DNA from: Spirogloea muscicola
Lineage: Eukaryota > Streptophyta > Zygnematophyceae > Spirogloeales > Spirogloeaceae
Assembly (NCBI GenBank): GCA_009602725.1
Contig: WELB01000036.1
Location: 87,208-100,615 of the forward strand
Direction of reading: 5' to 3'
DNA length: 13,408 nt
In this document: positions 1 to 9,647 of the stretch, one piece after another
Layout: the number at the start of each line of letters is the position of its first letter
Position numbering within the stretch: the first letter of the stretch is position 1
The notes under the pieces: generated by a model
The model's input: the letters and a program-made list of their open reading frames with translations, nothing else
Databases searched by the model: none
Told to the model about the DNA's origin: nothing
Made by a program: the position numbers and the translations under genes

Positions 1-229
1 CCCCCCCCCCCTTTCTTCTCCTCTCTCCCACCCATGCCCTTGCAAGAGCTCCAGGTGTTATGCAGCCAATGCCGCGACTGCTGGACGCCGGATGCTGCTG
101 TTGTCTGCTGGCCAACCGCTGACCGCAGCAATAATGACAGCGGCGGCTGCCGCAGCTGCTATTTCTCGTCCGGCTGATCGCCGTCGCTCAAACTGTGTCG
201 CCGCCGGGAAACCTTCCTCTGCGCCGCAG
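1..229. other. Contig edge and unresolved 5' part of TGD4
   Basis: Begins with a run of 11 C followed by a pyrimidine-rich stretch. The TGD4 reading frame can be traced back from 320, but it meets a TGA at 175-177 with no ATG between that stop and the recognisable TGD4 sequence. A pyrimidine tract followed by CAG at 227-229 looks like a splice acceptor. An ATG at 34 opens the same frame but runs into the TGA. The true first exon is therefore in here in a form I cannot resolve, or lies off the contig. Confidence 0.5.
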
Positions 230-2059
230 TGCCGTGCACGCCGTCCTACGCGGTCGACAGCGACAATGGCGGCGGCTGGGTGCTCGACCGCGTCCTCGCC
301 AGCTTCGGCAGCTCCGACTGGTACGCATGCAAGGCCCCACACTGACGCTCGCTGGGTTTAGGTTTTAGGGTGTAGGGCTCAACGGATTAGGGTTTAGGTC
401 TAAAGTGACGCAAACGTCAAGCCAGATTGCACGGCCCATTTAAGGTCAGTCTCAAACCTTAAACCCTCAAACCCCTCGGACCCTAGCGAAACCCCTAAAC
501 CCTAAACCCTGAACCCTGAACTCACCTGGGCCCAGGTGGGCGACGGGCACGGGCCGCTTCCGGCTGCAGCGCCTGTGGTCGCCAGGCAAGCGCGGCCTGC
601 CCCCCGAGCGGGCGGCGGCGCAGGACCTGGACAGCCTGCCGGGGCGGCTGCGCCGCCTGGCCGACCCGTCGCTCTACGCCTTCTCGGCGCGCGGCCGCCT
701 GCTGCTCGGGCCGGCGCTGTCCATGAGCGCCCACGGCGAGGTGTGCCGGCTCGCCGGCCTGTTCCCCCGCCTCGCCAAAGACGAGAGTGGTGACGCTGGC
801 GGCCACCACCCCTTCCGTGGCCGCCTCACCATCAAGCACAAGGTGAGGGTCCCCGCCGTCCTTGACGTTCTTGGCTTACTGCATGCAATTATCTTAACCC
901 TCAGAGATACGAAGAACCTGAGTTGAGCAACGGGGCCCATATACTGTGCGCAGCTCAAGAAGCACGACGTGACGGTGGAGGCGGCGTGGCACGAGCGGTG
1001 CGTCAACCGGGAGGCACGGTACTGGGACGTGCCGCGTGTCGTCGCGCTCGACCTGGCCTCCATGGGCGCGCCCCTCGGCTTCCGCTACCGCCTCGGCGTG
1101 CTCCGCAGCTCTGGCGTGCCCCAGGTCATGCATGGATCCACGATGCCGTCTGCCGCCGCTCCGCCCGTAGAGACTGCCCGCCTGGAGCATTGCGACCACA
1201 AATCTGAACCCCCGATGGGCATGCGGCTCCTGTTTCACTGGTGGTGGTGTGGCAGGCCTCGGAGAGCTTGCAGGAGGCTGCAGTGGCTGTGCCGTGGGGT
1301 GCGCTGCCAGGCACGCGCGCACAGGCGGCGCTTTCAGTGGAGCGCGAGGTCTTCCTGTGGCGCGACCGCTCCAAGCGCGAGGGCCGGCCGTACAACCTCC
1401 TCGCTGCACGCCCGCGCCTCATGCTCGCCGGCATTCTTGGTATGAGCGACGCACCCGCTAGAGGTACAAGTTCCTAATTTGAAAATTCCCTGAATCTGTT
1501 ACGATAGCACCTAACAGCACCTGATTGGCGGTGATCAGGCGGCCTGATCACCGCCGACCTCTCCACGCTGCGCAAGGAGTTCAATTCCCACCAGCGGCTC
1601 GGTGATGGCGGAGGTGGTGGCGGCGACGGCTCCCACAAGCCGGTGGCTGCTGACCTCTTCTCTTCGCTCGGCGTCACCGCGCAGCTCGGACTGTTCAAGC
1701 GGCAGTTCCTGGACCATACATCGGCCAGCCTGCGGCTCGACCTTGGCGCCGCATCCGCCTTTGCAGCCGCCGCGGCGTCCTCACCCATCGGCCGCCACTA
1801 TACCGCCAGCAATGCAGCCACCGACCCGCAAAAAGGCTGCCCAACGCTGGCCCTCTCAGTGCAGCAGCAGGTGATGGGGCCAATACGCGCGCGGCTGGAC
1901 ACACGGCATGCACTTGACTCCAAGGGCTGGCTTCGCGCACAGGAGGTGACATACGGCCTGGACTGTTCCCTGGAAACACTAGGTGCCGCTAAGCTCGTCG
2001 TCTGGTACTCGCCAACCCGCCGCGAGGGTATGGCAGAGGTGCGACTACTCGAGAAGTGA
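230..2059 (+). CDS. TGD4: TGD4-like chloroplast outer-envelope lipid transfer protein (5' end unresolved)
   Basis: Homologue of Arabidopsis TRIGALACTOSYLDIACYLGLYCEROL 4, a phosphatidic-acid-binding, beta-barrel-like protein of the chloroplast outer envelope that feeds ER-derived lipid to the TGD1/2/3 importer. Exons read here: about 230-320, 536-842, 954-1124, 1256-1439 and 1539-2059 (TGA 2057-2059); all introns are GT-AG and the frame is continuous. Family-like segments in order: DNGGGWVLDRVL (exon 1), DPSLYAFSARGRLLLGP, VEAAWHERCVNREARYWDVP followed by ALDLAS (exon 3), REVFLWRDRSKREGRPYNLL and LMLAGIL (exons 4-5), then VQQQVMGPIRARLD and the C-terminal AKLVVWYSP...AEVRLLEK. About 423 residues are visible against about 480 in Arabidopsis, so roughly the N-terminal tenth is missing. 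An alternative in-frame acceptor for exon 4 ends at 1273. Exon 5 has a glycine-rich loop (GDGGGGGDG). The gene converges on petC. Confidence 0.88.
352..520. repeat. Opposed telomere-like arrays (TTTAGGG / CCCTAAA) in TGD4 intron 1
   Basis: Intron 1 (321-535) holds degenerate TTTAGGG-type units at about 354-400 and the reverse orientation, CCCTAAA-type, at about 452-520, including the tandem CCCCTAAACCCTAAACCC around 494-510. The unit matches the Arabidopsis-type telomere repeat, also reported from Chlorella. The two blocks face each other, so the intron RNA could fold into a long imperfect stem. The intron ends GTACGC...CCCAG fit the flanking frame. Confidence 0.8.
1527..1555. repeat. Perfect 29-bp palindrome spanning the TGD4 intron 4 / exon 5 acceptor
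   Basis: Two 14-base arms (1527-1540 and 1542-1555) are exactly complementary around a single central base at 1541. The acceptor CAG is at 1536-1538 and exon 5 starts at 1539, so the 3' splice site lies within the left arm. In the exon the right arm helps encode GGLITA, which fits TGD4. Confidence 0.9.
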
Positions 2060-2593
2060 AATGGAGCGTGGCATCGTGAGCGGCAAAGCCGCTCCCCCTC
2101 AAGGACTGCCCGGATGCTTGTTTCAAAAGCAAATGTCCGAGCTGCAAGACCCAATTCAGGCTGACGGGCCACTCAGGTGTTGCACATATCACTGTTGTGA
2201 ATGCTTGTCGGACATCTGCTTTTGATCCCCGACCTTTGCGCCACATCTCAACTGAGGACGGCTGTTGTCTCTACCCTTGATGCGCAAGCTCAGCAATAGA
2301 TTTCAAGAAGCCTGCTGTCACTACATTGCCACAAGTTGGCTATCCTAGTAGTAGCTCTTCTCAAGCCCAGCTCTTCCCGCCCAAAAGGAGTGTGTTCGTG
2401 CCATGTCTGGCAAGGGGCCCTAAGTGCAGCCCAACAGCAGCCCCAGCTCCTGCTGGATGACTGACTCAGAGCTGCATATGTGATTGAGTCAAAGCACACC
2501 AGCGCTCGTTAACTGGGGCAACGCCACCAACAAGGTGGCAGCCCGCAGCACTGCATGCTGACAAACAATCTGGGAAGCGGAAGTGACATCCCT
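2060..2593. other. Gap between convergent TGD4 and petC (3' UTRs)
   Basis: No coding region can be supported; the open frames are short and resemble no family I recognise. The stretch should contain the 3' UTRs of both genes. I find no TGTAA on the plus strand after TGD4, nor on the minus strand after petC before 2060. A short hairpin follows the TGD4 stop. Confidence 0.6.
2078..2094 (+). other. Hairpin just after the TGD4 stop
   Basis: GAGCGGC, an AAA loop, then GCCGCTC: a perfect 7-bp stem starting 18 bases past the TGD4 stop. It may structure the start of the 3' UTR. The AAA-looped GC stem has the same shape as the hairpin in the dispersed repeat near 9937-9953. Function is unknown. Confidence 0.5.
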
Positions 2594-4019
2594 CTACGAC
2601 CACCACGGCTTCTGGTCAGTGCGGAAGTCAGTCTCCGTCCACGTGGAGAAGACCACCTTGTCATCAACAACATCCGCATGCGCCAGGGCTAGGGACTGCA
2701 ATGAGCGCGAGCCACAAGTGGGCACCAAATGGTCAGCCATGTTGCAAACAGCAGCAGCGCCACTGCGGTGGCAACCCAAACCAGCCCCAGCGATCATGGC
2801 ATCAGACCTTGACATCTTTGAAGCCTACTCTCACGACCACAGCAGCAGTACCACACAACCACAGTAACATTGCTGCTAATAGGCAGGATCGTTGGAAGCG
2901 ATGCCCCCTTGGCAATGCTACCACGTGCGCAAGGGCACATTCCCGGCCCTCGCGAGCCTCAGATCAATGACGGCAAGGAGGCCATGGCATGGGGGTGAGC
3001 AGCTCACCAGTGGGGCGGGCCCCCGGACAACCTTGCCCTGGTTGTTGTACTGGGAGCCATGGCATGGGCAGATGAACTTGTTCTCAGCCTGGTTCCACGG
3101 CACCACGCACCCCAAATGCGTGCACACCGCATTGATGCCGTAATTGGCGATTGTGCCACCGTTCTCAACAACAAGGTAAGTCGGGTCGCCCTGCGAGCCC
3201 GAGCACATGCAGAGGTCAGCTGCTGTGACTGCCGGTATGGGGGGCGTGAACACATGACCACGAGGCGTGAGACATGACCACGAGAAGGCGGCAGGCAGGT
3301 GGCACGAGGAAGCAGCACAAGGAACGGACTAAGGACTGGCGACGCTCTGCGAGGGGCAGACCTTGAGCCCCTGGGCCAAGGTGCGGTCCCCAGCCGGGTG
3401 CGACTTGATCCAGCCGCTAGCAGTGATGTCGTTGCCCAGCGCGTCCTTGGCGGTAATGCCGCCACCGCCGCCACCGGAGCTGCAGCATCACAGATCGAGG
3501 ATCATTAAGCTGCCAACTCAGTAAAGGTCTCCTGCCACAACCAAGAGCTAGTTCAGGCATGGCTGCGCAGCAAGACAGCCCCCGACGTCCAGGCTCAGGG
3601 AGCCGGCTTTGAGGCCAAGTCCTTCGTGGGCACCCGCCTCGCAACCGCGAGCACTGGCTAGTTGGGGGGTTTTGCACCAAAGAGCCGCGTATTCACATGT
3701 ACGGCGGGCCAAAAATCAAGGATATTGTGTATTCTTCTATATCAGTCTTGATATGACCTTACCCGGGGGGCACGAAGAAGTATGCGTAGGGGCCGGCGAG
3801 CGCGATGGTGGGCAGGCCGACCGCGCCGAGGAGGAGCAGGTTCAGGGTGTTGCGCTTGTACATGTCGGGCACCATGGTGCCGGATCCGGCGGCGGCGCGC
3901 ACGACCGCCGCTCCGGCCTGCTGCCGCCGCGGCAGCGCCACGGCCGCCACCGACGGCTGCGGCGCGGGGCCGCAGATGCCGTTGCGGGAGGCGGAGAGCT
4001 GCGCGGGGGGCGCAAGCAC
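2594..4019 (-). CDS. petC: Rieske iron-sulfur subunit of chloroplast cytochrome b6f (start codon missing)
   Basis: PetC carries the 2Fe-2S cluster that accepts electrons from plastoquinol in the thylakoid cytochrome b6f complex. Exons on the minus strand: about 4019-3763, 3479-3362, 3190-3008 and 2695-2594 (TAG 2596-2594); all introns are GT-AG and junctions are in frame. In order: plastid-targeting region; [14 protein letters not shown] leading into the single N-terminal membrane helix ([16 protein letters not shown]); a flexible hinge of six glycines; KDALGNDI and [18 protein letters not shown]; the cluster-binding loops CTHLGC and CPCHGSQY, which hold the ligand Cys/His pairs and the disulfide cysteines; [15 protein letters not shown]; and C-terminal [10 protein letters not shown]. 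All key residues are present. The family frame is open upstream only to a GTG at 4019-4017; a TGA lies in frame just beyond, and no ATG occurs on this strand between about 3876 and 4380. The true start is probably hidden by the N at 4053. Confidence 0.93.
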
Positions 4020-4041
4020 CGGCGAGGCGGGAGATCGTCAA

Positions 4042-4112
4042 AAGCGCCCAAANCGGCGGCGGCGGCGGCGGCGTCGGCAGCTGCGGCGGCGACGGCGGCG
4101 GCGACGGCGTGG
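4042..4112. repeat. CGG/GGC trinucleotide tract with an ambiguous base (N at 4053)
   Basis: After the N comes an almost uninterrupted run of CGG units (4054-4073) and further GGC/GAC-rich triplets to about 4110. It lies just upstream of the readable petC transit-peptide sequence. A lone N beside a GC triplet run is the usual look of an unresolved or collapsed stretch in an assembly. Confidence 0.75.
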
Positions 4113-4126
4113 CTCTGCCTATTCCC

Positions 4127-4133
4127 ACTTACC
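4127..4133 (-). other. Possible splice donor of a petC 5' leader intron
   Basis: On the minus strand CTCG is followed by GTAAGT, a near-ideal donor, upstream of petC. An acceptor CGCAG lies at 4003-3999, in front of LSASRNGI of the transit peptide. If used, the CGG tract and the N would be intronic. However, the exon upstream of this donor has no ATG down to 4134; the nearest, at 4383-4381, opens a 68-codon frame that stops at 4177. Confidence 0.35.
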
Positions 4134-4492
4134 GAGGAGAGGAGCCTTATCCGCCTACGTGGCGCCCGCAGATTGGCTACCCTGCGCGTGTGGCCGTGCC
4201 CAGCCCAACGGCCGGGGTTTGGGGTTTTACTGGGTCTTTGATTAGATCCACAGTTGAGCCCCCTCTCCCCGCTATTCTTTTTCCCCCTTCTTTATCTCGG
4301 TGGCTCGCTGCCTTTGGGTCTTGTTTCCTGCTATCGAATGCGTTTCTATGAGCCTTCAGCGGCCCCAGGCAATTGCTTTGCATCGCTGGGCTGGTCGCGC
4401 ACTTGCAGCAGCCTCTGGTTTGCGCAGCGGGGGTGCTCTTCCTCCCCTCACCTCATCTGACATCCTACTGCAGACACGGGGGCATTGGAAAA

Positions 4493-4945
4493 GAAGGTGC
4501 TCGCCCATTGAGAAGAAGAAATGCGTGTATATTAAGAGATGGGGAGGCCATGTGTACAAAGGCAAGCATATTGGACAAATGTACGTCACCTGCTGCTAAG
4601 CTGACCCGCTCAGTAACCACGAGTCAGCACATAGAGCACATAGAAGAAGGGGGGCTGGCAAAGCCAACCCAAAAGAATGGACAATGTTCAAAGCCAACAT
4701 TGAGGGCGCGCTGTCTGTTCCTAGCCTTTGGCTCCGTCACGAACACCTGTATGCATCTGGCTGGCAGTTTACAGCCGATTCTTTACTATCAGCAGCCGCA
4801 TTCTCTTTCTCCACCTTTTACCGTCCGCCACGTTCCTTGGGCTCGAGAGAGTAAGCTCTTTTAAAAGTGAGTGGCCCTTCCAAAGAAGTGAGCTCTTCCA
4901 GAGAGAGAGAAGGCGCGCGAAGTGCATGAAAATCAAAGGGAGGCC
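4493..4945 (+). repeat. Dispersed repeat, copy A
   Basis: Three blocks also occur, in the same order, in the copy at 9902-10518. Block 1 is split here: GGTGCTCGCCCATTGAGAAG near 4497 and, after about 120 bases, GGGCTGGCAAAGCCAACC and TGGACAATGTTCAAAGCCAA (about 4641-4697). Block 2, 4881-4945, starts CAAAGAAGTGAGCTCTTCCA and ends AAAGGGAGGCC. No coding capacity is visible. This may be a decayed non-autonomous mobile element. Confidence 0.6.
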
Positions 4946-5713
4946 ATTACAAGCCAATACAATAGTCAGAAAGAGAGAGAGGTGTGGAGGGCTTCTCTTG
5001 GCATGTTGGCACTGCCTCCAAAAACGCAAGGTGCGCGGTGCGCATGGGATTTTAAGTGAGGATGAAACAAGCCAACAGACTGCTCAGGCGAAAATCAAGC
5101 GCAGATTATGGGGCTACACAAAGTGAAGCCCAGAGACGGAGATTCTCCTCTCCTTCAAACGGAGCAATGGCCGGGGGAGGCCAGTCCAGAAGGAGTGGAC
5201 AAGGAAGGGAGTGAGGCATGAGACGCTCAGCTTTGGGCTCCCCTACCTAAGCGTGGAGGACTCATAGTCAATTTGATGCCCTACTAGGCTCGACCGTCTC
5301 CACCAAGCTCCTGCTGGACATTAGAGTGTCATCTGGGATTGGAATGCGTCAGGAGGTTCACCTCTTGCTATGCTCGTCAGCCGCTCTGTCCTGTAGGGCC
5401 TGACCACACTAAAAGCCCCTGTCGCCTCATATGCCACAGAATTCTGAGCTGCAGACAGCTCTTACATTGCCCCATCAGCAAGCTCCAGAGCTGCACACTG
5501 ACTCATGACTTCTGCAGCATCTTAAGCTGCAGCCTTAGGCTCTCGTTGACGTACTATTCTCTGTTGCCCTCATTCATGGATTGAATGCGATGCACTTGTG
5601 CCGCACGCGCTCTGGTCCTGACTTTGAAGATGCAATCGAATTTCAGCACATTTATATGTCTCTTGCTACTGGATACTGTAAAATGTCTTTTTAAGAAGTC
5701 CTTGAGTCCTATT

Positions 5714-5740
5714 AAGGTCTGCCGCTTGCAGACCTTTACA
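5714..5740 (-). terminator. PDX3 3' end: TGTAA signal next to a hairpin
   Basis: On the minus strand TGTAA (5740-5736) lies 34 bases past the PDX3 stop. TGTAA is the usual polyadenylation signal of chlorophyte green algae. It is followed at once by a perfect 9-bp stem with a 5-base loop (AAGGTCTGC / GCAGACCTT, 5714-5736). That the cleavage site lies just beyond is an inference; it would give a very short 3' UTR. Confidence 0.5.
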
Positions 5741-5773
5741 GGAATTTGCCATCGGCAGTGTGAGCGGACATCC

Positions 5774-8700
5774 TCAAGGCGCGAGCCTCTCCCTTGTCCA
5801 TCCAGCTTGCTCATTGTCCCGTCTGTATCGCAACCTGAGCCATACAACAGCTACCATTACATCAATTGTTGGCCACCACATTGCTGAAGGCAAGACCTCG
5901 CACACCCTTTGCGTGCACACACATTCGCCGGTGCCGGGCAGCCATGAGGTATGTAAGGACTGCACCGAACTGCTGCCGAGTACAGCTCGCTGATCACCTG
6001 TCGTGGAGTCGCGAGGGCCGGCCCTGCCAGAACTCAATGCAGGTTGGCTTGAGGCGGAAGCCTCCCCAGGTTTCAGGTCGAGGCAGAGGACTGCACCTCG
6101 AGACAGATAAGGACCAGGGCTCAGTCAGAATTGCTAATACCAGTTGGCCATGGCAGGTGTGGGCAAGACCATTCACATTGGATGTGGTGCCCTGGTCCAT
6201 CATCACAGATTCTCAGGCATGCAAGGTTGCCAGGTGAAGCTGGACTCAGGTTAGGAGACACGCAAGAGATTGCAAGCACTAATATTACCTGTTAGCGTAC
6301 TTCTCATCAAGCTGCTTATAGTGCTCGTCAAGCACGTGTCTGTCCTCAATGACTCTGCTCTGCGCACCACAAGTACACAACAGTGTCTTTTGTTAACAAA
6401 TCACAACAATCCGTTTACCTGTACCATTCAGTCATAGCTGACTCTACACTCCATCACCAATACTTACATTGGAGAGAGTGGATACAAGTGCATGGTGAGT
6501 GTACAACGAGAGAGCACAGAAGCAGCTGGGATAATAGGCAGATGGTCAAAAAGAGGCGGACCTGCGGACTTGATGCGGCGCCCAACTGGCTGCCGCGCGG
6601 CCGACTATAGAAGTATTGGTCCGATTCTTCGCTTAATACTTGCTCAACTGATCCCTCCACTCTCACCTGACAAATCAACTTATGAGCAGAGCTACTCATG
6701 CAGCCTACCTGAACAGAGCCTATAATCTGAGAAGTGAATAGCACGCTTAACTTGAAATGTGCAGCTTGTGATATGCAACCTCCAACGTGTCACAGGATGG
6801 CAATCTCTGGCACCTTCAGAGCCAACTACCTGTCGCTGCAGCGGCTCCCACCAGAAGACCAAAGCAGCCCTGGGCGAGACCGCCAGCTCGCGGCCCTTCC
6901 GCGACTCGTAATTTGTGTACCACACGAAGCCCCTGCTGTCAAAGCCCTTAAGGAGGACCACTCTAGCAGAGCTGGAAAAGACAGGGACACAGTGTCGACA
7001 TTAAGCCAACTTGAAGTTGGAGTACTCGCCTAGTAACTTCTGAAGTAAGCCGTATGAGCGGTCGCACGTTAAGCATTGCAGGTGTTACATTTATGACCAG
7101 GCATGCAGCACCACTGAAGCTCATCAGCCCCAGCTGCATGATCAGGTGCGCAACACAATCAGCAGAGACAGGGCGGGCACTCCAGAGCTTGCCGGCCGAG
7201 GAAAAGGCTTACGGAGCGCCAGTGTCGCTGACTGTGGCGAGCGTCATCCCATTGGGCTCCTTGATACTCGACGATGTGGCATCCTCAAACCACCTCCCAA
7301 ACTGCATAGCAGAGCCACAACTTTCAGGGTCGTTGAAGGTTGCTACAAGTCCATGCTGCCTTGGCAAGATGGCTGATTTGCATATAAATGGAGCTTGATG
7401 ACAGATAAGCCAATCAATTATCCATATAACGGCTTTGTCACAAGACCTGCTTGAAAGGGTCGGGGTCTGCCTGCTCCTCAAGCAATTCGCCCGCTGTGTA
7501 ATTTTCTCGTAAGGCTGCAATATCAATGTGGCTGGGGCCACCTGGCGCCTCCTCACGCCTCCCGCTGTCAGACAATCGCACAATGGGTGCAGAGCCCTGG
7601 TAGCATGGCAATGTCATTTGGAGCTTATTGGCAACAGCCGCAGGCACAAAACGGCCGCCGACGAAGTGGTGGTCGCCCTGGAATCCTCTTGCGCACTGCT
7701 TTGGCGCGGTTAAGGAGACCTGCCCGTGAACTGAAAATTGTGAGCAAAGCAGCTGCAGGTTGTTTGGAACAATGTCAGCACTTTGTTGACAATAGTGACA
7801 TTATTATTTGCTAGTCGAGGGCTACACGACTCAGTGGCCAGAAGGAACAGAGCCATGCATGTCCTCCTGCTAAGGTGCAAGCGGTGGCTTGGTTCAGGCC
7901 ATCACCAGCATATGGGGCTGCAGTCCCATGCCGGTTGTGTCGCCCTCCTCCACGTGCCAGCCAGAAGGAACATCGACTGAGACGATCTGAGGCCTAGCCG
8001 CGCCCTCCAACGAAGCAAGCTGCTGAAGTATCGTGTCAAACGGGGGGCGTGGGGCTCCTGTCAAGCAGCCAGCTTGGGACCTTTGAGGTGACAGACCCAA
8101 CCACAAACATCGGTTCAAGTTGAACGTGAGTGGCCAGGGCTCAAGTACAACACCAGGTTTTCAGATATAGATATGTGTCAACAGTTCCTAAATCATCTGG
8201 CCTCAGCCCTGGAGCTTGCAAAGTCAGCACCCAATAGAGTGGTTGAACGCTGACAATGAAGTCCTTGGCATGAGCTAAGGATTGTGAGCAACTACTTGCT
8301 CAATTCCTGTTACAAGTTCGAGAGCGAAGCCACCCGAGCTACCTCTCAGCTAGACTGCCAAATCGCAGCGACTGTTGCTGAGAAGTCCAGAGACTAACCT
8401 TTGAATGAGAACCCAAAGATGGCATCCACAACAAGGTCAAATTCTGAAGCAAGGTCGGAGGGCAGGTCGCCAGCCTCCACAAAGGGCACCTCCTGGCTCT
8501 TCAGCTGCAAGCAGTGGCAGGTCGAAGTATAAACGTTGGTGCAACTTGAGTACGATCGTATTCCAATGATTAAGCAGCCAAGAGGAGCAGAAGCTGCAAG
8601 CACTTTGGAGCCAAGCTGGCAGAGCCGGGTGTTTGGCGTACTTCTCATGCAGTAGCGGGGTTCTGCATTTGGGAGGTCGGATCGAAAGGCTCCGGAGCTG

Positions 8701-9647
8701 AGTGTGAGGGATCTCAAGCTTCTACGAATTGCTGCAGTGATGCGTACTTGCACGCCCGTCCTCAGGCACAGCAAACAGTGGCAAAGCCAGGACTTTGAGG
8801 AAAACAAGCGCCAAAGAAAGTGTGGACGAAACGACTTGTAGCTCACCTGCTTCACTAAGCCGTGGTAGATGGGCTTGTCGGTGGGCTTGGGGTAGCACAC
8901 ATGCGGGGTGTATCCAAAGTGCGCGAGGTGGCGAGCAGCCACGAGGCCGTCGCCGCCATTGTTGCCGGGCCCGCACAGGACCAGCACCCGCGAGCTACTC
9001 GTCGGCTTGTACACCTGTGAAATCGCCTCGGTGCAACTTCGTTCAGCCGAGAGCATGCTCCGGCCATGGAAAGAGCGCGTCTAGCTACATCTGGCAGAGA
9101 TGCGAAGATTCAGGCACGCGGGAGGGCCGGCTGCTGTGCTTCACCTCGAATATGGCGCAGGCCACGCTAAGCCCCGCCAGCTCCTGCGGCGGCGGCAGAC
9201 AAGCGGAGTGTCATCCGGTGTCCCAACGCCTTGGCCCCAATAAGGTGATCTCCGTGAGCTGAAGACTCGGCCAGCTGGGGCTTCCGGGCCAACCATGAGC
9301 TGCTCGAGCGTGAACCCAAAGTCATCGCCCATGAGCTCCTCGTCCACGGCCGCCGCCTGGGCCTGGCTCAGGTATGTCACGCCTGCCATCGCCGTCCTGG
9401 CCTGGATCCGCGGCAGCGGCGCCGACGACGGCGGCGCAGAGGCGGCGGAGGCGGCGCCGGCGCACGCCACCCAGCTTGCGCCGCGACTGCAGGCTCGTGG
9501 AGCAGCCCGGGAGAGCGGCTGGCGGGCGGCAGGCCGACGCCAAGGGGCTGGAAGCGATGGCAGTGGCAGTGGCAGTGGCAGTGGCAATGGCGGAGCCCGT
9601 GGGAGTGCGGCGACGCGGCTCAGCAGCGCGGCCCTGGCGGGCAGCAT
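5774..9647 (-). CDS. PDX3: Bifunctional NAD(P)HX epimerase / pyridox(am)ine 5'-phosphate oxidase
   Basis: Fusion as in Arabidopsis At5g49970: the YjeF_N half epimerises hydrated NAD(P)H for repair; the C-terminal half is the FMN enzyme oxidising PNP/PMP to pyridoxal 5'-phosphate. Twelve exons on the minus strand: 9647-9294, 9183-9145, 9014-8847, 8504-8399, 8057-7906, 7719-7447, 7301-7213, 6971-6830, 6666-6562, 6359-6289, 6090-5998, 5834-5774; all GT-AG, in frame, 1653 nt, 550 residues. The N-terminal ~85 residues are Arg/Ala/Pro-rich, consistent with organelle targeting, with an LP repeat. Epimerase motifs: [10 protein letters not shown] (145-154), [28 protein letters not shown] (248-262). 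Oxidase: RVVLLK (397-402), YTNYESRKG (412-420), [10 protein letters not shown] (462-471), the family signature [13 protein letters not shown] (519-531), C-terminal RLAP. All FMN and substrate motifs are present. Met87 could start a shorter, untargeted form. Confidence 0.95.

Larger units (their letters stand above)
4134..5773. other. Gene-free region between petC and PDX3
   Basis: Holds the petC promoter and leader (right of about 4134) and the PDX3 3' end (left of 5773). The open frames here carry no domain I recognise and no exon-like continuation. About 4493-4945 is occupied by one copy of a repeat that recurs near 9900-10520. I recognise nothing in 4950-5700. Confidence 0.6.

Noticed and set aside
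2462-2497. TGACTCA...TGAGTCA inverted pair
   Set aside because: Seven-base arms with a longer, unpaired loop are expected by chance in a window of this size.
3609-4241. Plus-strand open frame of 210 codons across the N
   Set aside because: Antisense to petC exon 1 and driven by the CGG tract; low complexity with no domain.
4373-4864. Plus-strand open frame of 163 codons
   Set aside because: Overlaps the dispersed repeat, has no recognisable domain and no exon-like continuation.
7894-8118. Separate small epimerase-like gene on the minus strand
   Set aside because: It is exon 5 of the fusion gene; the junctions on both sides restore the family sequence in frame.
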